Shown here: in pieces, positions 1 to 5,309 of the stretch | Numbering within the stretch: position 1 is the stretch's first letter | How the letters are laid out: the number at the start of each line of letters is the position of its first letter | Assembly (NCBI GenBank): GCA_002499015.1 | Contig: DAJY01000087.1 | Coordinates: 17,017-23,425 of the forward strand | Length of the DNA: 6,409 bases | Direction: 5' to 3' | Source of the DNA: Euryarchaeota archaeon UBA242 | GTDB taxonomy: Archaea; Thermoplasmatota; Poseidoniia; Poseidoniales; Poseidoniaceae | Translations under genes and position numbers: made by a program | The notes under the pieces: model-generated | What the model was told of the DNA's origin: nothing | Database searches by the model: none | What the model saw: only the letters and a program-made list of their open reading frames with translations

Positions 1-238
1 CCTTAGTAGTGGTTTTCTTTGCTACTGATTTTACCTTGGTTGCGGCTTTTGCAGCGGAGATCGCTTTACCCGCAATCGCTTCACTCAAACCTGCTTTTTG
101 CAAAGATGCGGTGGAAGATTTAGCTAATTTAGCAACGCTATCAATCTTTGCAGCTACTAATTTTTTTGCAGATGCTGCGCTTACATTAGGAAGTGCAGAT
201 AAATTACCAGATTTTGAATCGGTTCCCTCAGCAGCCAT
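1..238 (-). CDS. Helix-hairpin-helix protein with Lys/Ala-rich tail (partial, C-terminus outside window)
   Basis: The first 79 codons of a minus-strand gene are present and the rest lies beyond the left edge. Residues 13-66 fit a helix-hairpin-helix fold. The hairpin-like LPNVSAASAKKLVAA (16-30) is followed by KIDSVAKLAKSSTASLQKAG and then a second hairpin-like LSEAIAGKAISAA, matching the family pattern of paired hairpins joined by a helix, as in non-specific DNA- or RNA-binding modules. After residue 64 the chain becomes Lys/Ala/Thr-rich (AATKVKSVAKKTTTK), like a linker or a histone-H1-like tail. The ATG at 238 is well supported: a stop lies four codons upstream (250-248), no other start falls between, and a GGTGA site sits 4 bases before it. 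A similar helix-hairpin-helix extension precedes ribosomal protein L32e in haloarchaea, so a ribosomal protein with such an extension is possible, as is a small nucleic-acid-binding protein. The missing part would decide. Confidence 0.75.
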   Translation of the reverse strand, partial: MAAEGTDSKSGNLSALPNVSAASAKKLVAAKIDSVAKLAKSSTASLQKAGLSEAIAGKAISAAKAATKVKSVAKKTTTK

Positions 239-242
239 ATAC

Positions 243-247
243 TCACC
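243..247 (-). promoter_or_regulatory. Shine-Dalgarno site of the helix-hairpin-helix gene
   Basis: The minus strand reads GGTGA, the core complement of the archaeal 16S rRNA 3' end, 4 bases before the ATG at 238. It is one of the two clear ribosome binding sites in the window and fixes this start. Confidence 0.65.
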
Positions 248-288
248 CTATGGTAATGGAAAACAGCGCTCACACTTCAATACTTTGA

Positions 289-300
289 TTCAATTAAAAT
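289..300. promoter_or_regulatory. Probable divergent promoter core (TATA-like, both directions)
   Basis: The block AATTAAAA (292-299) is the most TATA-like stretch between the two divergent genes. Read leftward, it places transcription start near 270, giving a leader of about 30 bases that contains the GGTGA site. Read rightward, it places the start near 321, giving a leader of about 25 bases before the ATG at 346. A perfect inverted repeat, TCAAC-AACC-GTTGA (300-313), lies just beside it and could be an operator. Spacing follows the usual archaeal TATA-to-start distance of about 25 bases; the assignment is inference. Confidence 0.35.
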
Positions 301-345
301 CAACAACCGTTGAATTGATTGCCTATAAGCCAACACATAGGACAT

Positions 346-1269
346 ATGAGAGAGGCTCTTGGTGTTGATTCGAGTGTACTCTTCGCCCAGGTTAAAAAGG
401 CCACCGCCGACCACAAAATAGAACCTGAAAGTAACCTATTACGAAGTAAACATTTCCATATGGGTAAGCCAGTATATCTAGGAGATGTAGCGATTCGCCT
501 ACTTTCACAATTATCCCAGCCAGACACTCCATTTTTTATTCAACCGCCCTCATTTAACGAACAAGTTTGGCGACTTACATGCAAAAGTAGTTCCTTATCT
601 ATTTCAGTTGAATCTATTTCATATTGGGGTTTTGGGCTATTCAATTCCGGATATCTAAACAGAATTGAAATTACTGGGCCACTACAGGAGCGAGCGAAGG
701 TTCTCTTTGATCTAGTGGCCACGTTATCGCATAATCCTTGGGAGTTTTCACATCGGCGCAGTGCTAGAAGAGGGGTGCAAAAAGAATCTATTTCACTCGA
801 GGAAAATGAAAAATCTTGGCGTTATTTAATACAAGTTGCATCTTCTAATATCGAGGAGGAAATTTCGATTATGGCTGAGCGTGCGAGTATGGTTGAAAAG
901 CGAATGAAATTGAATAAAGATATCAAAAATTGGAATCAGCAAAATGCCAATGCTTCGCTACAAAGCGCGTTGTATGATTTGGATGTATCAAGAGCCGCTC
1001 ATGCAGATGACAACTCCCCTGCCGTCAGCCGTGCGCTGGCTAGAGTTGAGGCTTCTTTGATCAGTGCAGACCCAGCAACACAAGTTGAAACAAGTGATGA
1101 GATGCAAGAAGAATCCCAGGTGGATGGGCATATTTTACAGTTCGGAGATGCTGTAATTGATGAAAATATAGACATTGTAGACTTATCCGAAAGTACTGAT
1201 GAAGATGTGGAATTAACTACTGAAGACGCCATTAATGCGGATTTATCGCAAAAAGATGAAGAAGAATAA
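346..1269 (+). CDS. Unrecognised protein with acidic C-terminal tail, upstream of sec61-beta
   Basis: This is a 307-residue protein that I do not recognise. No signal peptide or membrane span is visible, so it is probably cytoplasmic. Three parts can be seen. Residues 1 to about 135 look like a mixed alpha/beta domain with alternating beta-like stretches (VWRLTCKSSSLSISVESISYW) and an amphipathic helix (LQERAKVLFDLVATL). A basic patch HRRSARRG follows at about 136-143. Residues of about 152-215 are charged and helical (EENEKSWRYLIQVASS, EEEISIMAERASMVEKRMK), possibly coiled coil. The last 65 or so residues hold about 24 Asp/Glu and a single Lys and end in DEEE, so they are probably disordered. 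The open frame extends to a TTG at 319, but the ATG at 346 is preferred because a TATA-like block at 292-299 would start transcription after the TTG. The next gene, sec61-beta, is 70 bases downstream on the same strand. Such a tail could serve protein-protein or nucleic-acid-mimic contacts, but nothing shows this directly. Confidence 0.8.
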   Translation: MREALGVDSSVLFAQVKKATADHKIEPESNLLRSKHFHMGKPVYLGDVAIRLLSQLSQPDTPFFIQPPSFNEQVWRLTCKSSSLSISVESISYWGFGLFNSGYLNRIEITGPLQERAKVLFDLVATLSHNPWEFSHRRSARRGVQKESISLEENEKSWRYLIQVASSNIEEEISIMAERASMVEKRMKLNKDIKNWNQQNANASLQSALYDLDVSRAAHADDNSPAVSRALARVEASLISADPATQVETSDEMQEESQVDGHILQFGDAVIDENIDIVDLSESTDEDVELTTEDAINADLSQKDEEE

Positions 1270-1339
1270 TTACTTTTTAGTCCACTTCACTTACGGGTCG
1301 CGTTGATAAGGGGGTGGCCACTCGCCCACATCGGTTACA

Positions 1340-1537
1340 ATGGCTGCAAAGAAGAAGAAGTCCGATGGCAGTGGTATCCAGCAAGCCGCTGGTTTAATTC
1401 GTTATTTCGATGAAGAATCAGAACATGCTTGGAAAATTACCAAGGGCCAGGTATACTTTACTTGTATCGCAATCTCTGTATTCTTTTACCTTGTTAACGA
1501 AGGCGTTGTACAAGCGATTTGGAATATCTTTGCTTGA
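1340..1537 (+). CDS. secG: Preprotein translocase subunit Sec61 beta (SecG)
   Basis: This is the small beta subunit of the SecYEG/Sec61 channel, a single-span membrane protein that binds SecY at its periphery and assists protein export or membrane insertion. The 65 residues show the family order: a Lys-rich N-terminus (KKKK at 4-7), a Gly/Gln-rich stretch, the hallmark AGLIRYFDEE (17-26), a short polar linker ending in KITK, and one C-terminal span (about 38-54, VYFTCIAISVFFYLV). In the archaeal/eukaryotic family the N-terminus is cytoplasmic. The tail after the span (NEGVVQAIWNIFA) makes the protein slightly longer than the typical 50-60 residues. ATG 1340 is the only start in this frame, since a stop at 1307-1309 closes it upstream. 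The gene follows the acidic-tail gene by 70 bases and converges on the next gene. This family is absent from bacteria in this form, so it marks the window as archaeal. Confidence 0.93.
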   Translation: MAAKKKKSDGSGIQQAAGLIRYFDEESEHAWKITKGQVYFTCIAISVFFYLVNEGVVQAIWNIFA

Positions 1538-1541
1538 ATAA

Positions 1542-1565
1542 TATCATTGCTTTTAGCAATTGATA
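1542..1565. terminator. Hairpin between convergent genes, possible bidirectional terminator
   Basis: The 31 bases between two convergent stop codons are almost filled by a stem-loop. ATTGC (1546-1550) pairs with GCAAT (1556-1560) across a TTTTA loop, and TATC/GATA extends the stem after one bulged T (1561). It lies directly after the sec61-beta stop and just past the minus-strand stop at 1569. There is no long T tract after the stem on either strand, so its role as a terminator rests on position and symmetry. Confidence 0.4.
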
Positions 1566-1568
1566 ATC

Positions 1569-1961
1569 TTACAAAGGTTTGATTAGAACTATCTTTCCTT
1601 CTTTAGAAGCCATTGCTTGAGCCACTTGCATTGCGGTTTTCATACCAGAAGTTGCACCGATTGTTTTCGCTTCCCCTTCTTCATGAATTATTAATCGGTG
1701 AGTGAGATTGTAAATAACGCCTTCCTCGATTCGTTGGAATACCCAATGTTCATTTTCAATGGTCACCATTGCTGGAACATCTGAAAGTGGACCCATTGCC
1801 TCACCAATTGATGTGGTCCTAACCGAAAGACCTTGTAAGTCTCTAAACGGTTTCCAAGTTCTTCGCCTTACAGGCTGTAGTATACGCCGATTTCTATCTA
1901 TGCCTTCTCTAAATGCTCTTGTCATCCTAGGGTCCCATCCCTTGGAGTTGGTTAACTCCAT
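1569..1961 (-). CDS. Small basic protein of unknown function
   Basis: This is a 130-residue protein that I do not recognise. Residues 9-41 are strongly basic (WDPRMTRAFREGIDRNRR, then VRRRTWKPFR), which suggests contact with nucleic acid or an anionic surface. Residues of about 46-98 alternate in a beta-strand-like way (TIENEHWVFQRIEEGVIYNL, HRLIIHEEG). The end forms a likely helix and strand (SGMKTAMQVAQAMASKEG, KIVLIKPL). No signal peptide, membrane span, Cys cluster or catalytic motif is visible. The frame is open to a TTG at 1973, four codons earlier; the ATG at 1961 is preferred because a TATA-like TTATTAG sits about 25 bases before it, which would give a leaderless mRNA. The gene converges on sec61-beta and lies 96 bases downstream of the membrane protein gene on the same strand, with two hairpins between. 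Confidence 0.75.
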   Translation of the reverse strand: MELTNSKGWDPRMTRAFREGIDRNRRILQPVRRRTWKPFRDLQGLSVRTTSIGEAMGPLSDVPAMVTIENEHWVFQRIEEGVIYNLTHRLIIHEEGEAKTIGATSGMKTAMQVAQAMASKEGKIVLIKPL

Positions 1962-1982
1962 TCTTTGAGCCAATCTGTTACA

Positions 1983-1989
1983 CTAATAA
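1983..1989 (-). promoter_or_regulatory. TATA-like element for the small basic protein gene
   Basis: The minus strand reads TTATTAG centred about 25 bases before the ATG at 1961. This is the distance expected between an archaeal TATA box and the transcription start, so transcription would begin at or next to the start codon. No Shine-Dalgarno site is seen before that ATG, which agrees with a leaderless message. Confidence 0.35.
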
Positions 1990-1993
1990 GAAG

Positions 1994-2038
1994 CGCGACG
2001 ACAAAGCAGTCGCGAATGCTGATTAGAACACCCTCAGC
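1994..2038 (-). other. Two adjacent hairpins in the gap between two minus-strand genes
   Basis: The 96-base gap holds two perfect inverted repeats. CGCGAC (1994-1999) pairs with GTCGCG (2009-2014) across a 9-base loop, and GCTGA (2018-2022) pairs with TCAGC (2034-2038) across an 11-base loop. The stems are separated by three bases and are GC-rich against AT-rich surroundings. On the minus strand they follow the membrane protein gene by 19 bases and precede the TATA-like element of the next gene, so they could protect or end the upstream message, or form a small structured RNA. They do not match a tRNA or a C/D or H/ACA guide RNA that I can recognise. Confidence 0.45.
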
Positions 2039-2057
2039 CATTAATTCAAGCAACCTC

Positions 2058-3446
2058 TTATGCACTTAATTGCTGTTGTTTACGCATTTGATACAATAAA
2101 ACATAACTCAATAAAAGAGGAATTAACGGCATACAAAGCCATATTAAGAATAATTGATTACCTGGTTGTTGGAGAATTCTTGGTACAATTGTTAGGGCGA
2201 AAATTATTACCAAAGCGATAGAAATATACAATTGCTTTGAATTTAAATTCCTTACATCTTCCTCTACAAGCCATGGAATAACCAATGTCACTGCCAAGGA
2301 AAACCAAATCGCTGGCAATAAAATTAGCACATATGGGGAAAATGCAGCAATAAATAATGGTGACAAACTCAGTGTTAATCTTACCCACCAAAGTTCAGGT
2401 CTTGGAGTTGCATCAAATCCCATAGTCGGTAAAAACATTGAAGCAACACAAGTGACAATTACTGCAAATAGCAGCCAAATTGTCATTAATGATTCACCAT
2501 TACCTGGAAAAATATCTAGCGATTGAGAAAACATTAAGGAAATTATTATCAAAAATATGAATGCTAATAGTGAAGTAAATATCAAAGATTTTGTCCTACC
2601 ATCACCAGCACCTAATTTAGAATCCAATTGCTTAGCAGGTTCTAGTATTGTTGCAAAACTAATTGCCATGTGTAAAAAGATTGAAATGAAAATAAGATGA
2701 TAATCATGTTCAAGATCTAACCAAACGTCAGCCTCCATATTTTTGATCGCATCTATTTTCATGAAAAGGAACACTGCGATTGGAAAAATAACAACCAGTT
2801 TGTATTTCGCTTTTTTAGCCAAATTGGACAGCCCCTCGTTAACTGCCGCTATTGTGCTCGTAGCAAATAATTCGGCTGCAATAATGAGAATTGCTATTGT
2901 CAACAATGCATACCAAAGAGGACCGATGCTGTCGGTAGGCCATGTCGATTGGCTAGTTATCGATTGTGCATTGAGATATGAACTATCGGGGAAGAAAACC
3001 GTAAATGAAAATAATGCAACGAGTGAAACAAAACACATAACCCTATGCCGAACCAATGTTCTAATGAATTGGGGACTTTGTGAAATACTTGGTAACTTCT
3101 CAACAAATAATGAAAATATTAACAATACCATCAAGGATAATTCTGAGAGTCCATCCCCTCTCAAAAAAGTCATCCATGGACCACCGTTCATTGCATTTGT
3201 ACCTGCATTATATTTGGCAATATCCGAATGGGTAAGGTCATTTGTTAAAACTGCAATTAAGCGGTCTAATATTATCAATGTAAGGAAAATAAGCGGCAAT
3301 AAGTTATGCAATGATTTCAACCATTTTCCTTTTTCAAGGGCCTTTTTTTCAATTATCGGAGTCATCTGCCAAGTGATGAGAGAGATAGCGAATAGAGGTA
3401 CTAGCCAAGGTACATCATCTCCCAACATAGTATGTGGCACAAGCAT
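2058..3446 (-). CDS. Polytopic membrane protein, about 13 spans, function unknown
   Basis: This is a 462-residue integral membrane protein that I cannot assign to a transporter or enzyme family. Hydrophobic spans fall at about 13-29, 48-67, 102-116, 136-152, 176-198, 216-230, 249-268, 287-307, 319-340, 352-369, 371-393, 406-424 and 430-452. The loops alternate cleanly. Basic loops (IEKKALEKGKWLKS, FIRTLVRHR, LAKKAKYK, and the QMRKQQQ end) fall on one side, while acidic or neutral loops (NDLTHSDIAKYN, NMEADVWLDLEHDYH) fall on the other, giving a predicted N-out, C-in topology. The larger outer loops are 68-101, 153-175 and 231-248. No ATP-binding, glycosyltransferase or obvious ion-coupling motif is seen. 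The start is uncertain: ATG 3446 overlaps the longest frame of the divergent methyltransferase gene, while ATG 3428 (residue 7) does not. It resembles a multi-span carrier or flippase only in general shape. Confidence 0.8.
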   Translation of the reverse strand: MLVPHTMLGDDVPWLVPLFAISLITWQMTPIIEKKALEKGKWLKSLHNLLPLIFLTLIILDRLIAVLTNDLTHSDIAKYNAGTNAMNGGPWMTFLRGDGLSELSLMVLLIFSLFVEKLPSISQSPQFIRTLVRHRVMCFVSLVALFSFTVFFPDSSYLNAQSITSQSTWPTDSIGPLWYALLTIAILIIAAELFATSTIAAVNEGLSNLAKKAKYKLVVIFPIAVFLFMKIDAIKNMEADVWLDLEHDYHLIFISIFLHMAISFATILEPAKQLDSKLGAGDGRTKSLIFTSLLAFIFLIIISLMFSQSLDIFPGNGESLMTIWLLFAVIVTCVASMFLPTMGFDATPRPELWWVRLTLSLSPLFIAAFSPYVLILLPAIWFSLAVTLVIPWLVEEDVRNLNSKQLYISIALVIIFALTIVPRILQQPGNQLFLIWLCMPLIPLLLSYVLLYQMRKQQQLSA

Positions 3447-3464
3447 TCAGCCCTTGAGCATGGC

Positions 3465-3476
3465 GGAAACTATGAG
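3465..3476. promoter_or_regulatory. Possible shared divergent promoter element
   Basis: The sequence around GGAAACTATGAG (3466-3477) is the nearest thing to an AT-containing core between the divergent membrane protein and methyltransferase genes. On the minus strand CATAGTTT is centred about 26 bases before ATG 3446; on the plus strand the same point lies about 29 bases before ATG 3501. Both distances suit archaeal TATA-to-start spacing, but the element is a poor TATA match. Confidence 0.2.
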
Positions 3477-3488
3477 TCCAGAGAAGTG

Positions 3489-5300
3489 ATGGCGCTGCTA
3501 ATGGGGACTGACCGTTGGTACGATGAGGAACTCCTCGATGCGGCAAAATCATCTCCATTAGCAGGTCTTGCTGAAAGTCTTGGCTATCAAATGGAACAAT
3601 GGTTAGAGGTTGCAACTACTGCTCTTCCCGAGACACTGCGAATTACATCAAATAGAAACGATAGGGCTTGGACAATACAACAAATACGAGATATGGGCGC
3701 TACTCAACTATCATGGCTTGGTTCGGATAATGCGTTCCAAATGCCATTTGAAAGGGGTAAGGCGAGTAATCAAAATTCAAAGCACATGATGACAATATTG
3801 CATGATTCAGGACGGATTACAAGACAAGAGGCAGCTAGTATGCTTCCTGTGGTATTACTGCAACCACAACCAGACCAATTGGCATTGGATATGTGTGCTG
3901 CACCTGGTTCAAAGGCCACTCAAATAGCGGAAACAATTGCACCAAGTGGTGTCGTTGTTGCGAATGAACCAGTATCTGGTCGCCTCAATATGCTAGTTAG
4001 TAATAGAGGGCGTTTGGCACTTAGCAATATGTTGATCTCGCAACACGATGGGCGACATCTAGGGAGAATCCCACCTCCTGGATTTGACGCGATCGTTGCT
4101 GATGTTCCTTGCACGGGCAATGCGACCACACGCAAAAACCGAAACCTATGGTGGGGATGGACTCCCAAGAATGGTCGCGCTTTATTCAAATTACAAGTCG
4201 ATATTGTAGCAAGAGGTGCAAGTTTGTTAGCACCTGGTGGCAAATTGATGTTGTCGACTTGTAGTATTGACCCTGTTGAAAACGAAGCTGTTGTTGCTGA
4301 GTTATTACGTCAATTGCCATATTTACAATTAGTTCCAATCGATGAAAGTTTAGTCCCAGGACTAACTTTACAAAAGGGAATTAGTGATTGGGAGATTTTA
4401 GATGAAGAAGGCAAAGTGGTTACCTTTGATGGAACATTACCAGCGTTACCCCTGTTAAAACCAGAACATTTATGTCCTCAGAAACGAATTGAATTATCAA
4501 AAAATATTGATTTGGAAGAAGACTTCGATATTGCGAAAGAACTTGAAATCGAATCACTATTGCCGTTATGCCGTAGATTACGCCATCAAGACAACAATAC
4601 TAGCGGGTTCTTTGTTGCAATGTTTGTCCATAAAAAAGATGCAACACCTGAAGGTATTGCTCGCACATTCATTAACAAACGCGCTTTACCTTCCGACTCA
4701 ACTTGGCAACCGAAAATGTTGGACCATCCAAAACCGGACCGGAATTCAGTTTTCCCCGCTTCTGATGACATAATCGATGAGGCGGTATCAAGATACAAAA
4801 TAAATGACCCCGGATGGTCATGGTGGCATCGCGGAAAAAGAACAAATATAGCCCCGGCTATGGCATATGAGAGACTCTTCATGCAGAAATGCCCGAATAA
4901 GAAAGGAAATATTTGGCCGGAAGGAACTTTTCATCCAATGAAAATCATTCATGTTGGTCTTCCTGTTTTCACTGAGAAAGGGGGCACATGGCGGACTAGG
5001 CAAGAATCAATTCCGGCTATCCAACAACATATGGGTGACGTACTACTCAATATTTCCGAGAAGACCCTCAAACGGTTATTACAAGGGTGGGCGCCATTGA
5101 TTGAAGAATTCGTTGAAGAATTAGACATCGAAGCCCCCGAACCAGGACCTCTACTATTCGGTTGTGTAATCAATGAAGTCGAACATGTTGTTTCAGCATG
5201 GTCTGGTGCAAGAATTACGATGATGATAGACGACACTGGCAAAGATATTTTACGAATGAAGTTAGGTTTGCCTTTCATTTTTGAGGAAGAAGAAGAATGA
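3489..5300 (+). CDS. tRNA/rRNA cytosine-C5 methyltransferase, Nsun2/Trm4-like
   Basis: This enzyme transfers a methyl group from S-adenosylmethionine to C5 of cytosine in RNA; Nsun2/Trm4 relatives modify tRNA. Numbered from ATG 3489 (603 residues), it has an N-terminal RNA-binding part with ALPETLRI (45-52) and QEAASMLP (113-120). The Rossmann methyltransferase core carries motif I LDMCAAPGSK (133-142), an acidic motif II (Glu160), motif IV DVPCTGN (205-211) with Cys208, and motif VI STCSIDPVENEAV with Cys258. Two-cysteine chemistry is the family hallmark: the motif VI Cys attacks C6 and the motif IV Cys aids release. RKNRNLWWGWTPKNGRALFK and SGFFVAMFV (372-380) match the Nsun2 subgroup, as does the C-terminal region (MKIIHVGL at 484-491 to LRMKLGL at 588-594), which resembles the PUA-like extension of Nsun2. 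The frame is open to ATG 3432, but that overlaps the divergent gene. ATG 3489 or 3501 leaves room for promoters. The next gene follows after 9 bases. Confidence 0.93.
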   Translation: MALLMGTDRWYDEELLDAAKSSPLAGLAESLGYQMEQWLEVATTALPETLRITSNRNDRAWTIQQIRDMGATQLSWLGSDNAFQMPFERGKASNQNSKHMMTILHDSGRITRQEAASMLPVVLLQPQPDQLALDMCAAPGSKATQIAETIAPSGVVVANEPVSGRLNMLVSNRGRLALSNMLISQHDGRHLGRIPPPGFDAIVADVPCTGNATTRKNRNLWWGWTPKNGRALFKLQVDIVARGASLLAPGGKLMLSTCSIDPVENEAVVAELLRQLPYLQLVPIDESLVPGLTLQKGISDWEILDEEGKVVTFDGTLPALPLLKPEHLCPQKRIELSKNIDLEEDFDIAKELEIESLLPLCRRLRHQDNNTSGFFVAMFVHKKDATPEGIARTFINKRALPSDSTWQPKMLDHPKPDRNSVFPASDDIIDEAVSRYKINDPGWSWWHRGKRTNIAPAMAYERLFMQKCPNKKGNIWPEGTFHPMKIIHVGLPVFTEKGGTWRTRQESIPAIQQHMGDVLLNISEKTLKRLLQGWAPLIEEFVEELDIEAPEPGPLLFGCVINEVEHVVSAWSGARITMMIDDTGKDILRMKLGLPFIFEEEEE

Positions 5301-5302
5301 GG
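5299..5302 (+). promoter_or_regulatory. Shine-Dalgarno site overlapping the methyltransferase stop
   Basis: GAGG overlaps the last two bases of the methyltransferase TGA (5298-5300) and sits 7 bases before the ATG at 5310. The arrangement suits translation of the downstream gene from the same mRNA, with possible coupling to termination of the methyltransferase. Confidence 0.6.
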
Positions 5303-5309
5303 ACTAACT

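Noticed and set aside
319..345. TTG start that would add nine residues to the acidic-tail protein
   Set aside because: No ribosome site precedes it, and the best TATA-like block would start transcription after it. ATG 346 is preferred, though not proven.
9..368. 119-residue plus-strand open frame
   Set aside because: It is antisense to the helix-hairpin-helix gene, whose start, ribosome site and fold are supported. The Ala/Phe-rich translation is what a complement of Lys/Ala codons gives.
1759..1968. 69-residue plus-strand open frame
   Set aside because: It is antisense to the small basic protein gene and has no ribosome site or recognisable domain.
2743..3489. 248-residue plus-strand open frame
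   Set aside because: It runs antisense inside the 13-span membrane protein gene, whose span and charge pattern is coherent. The antisense product shows no domain.
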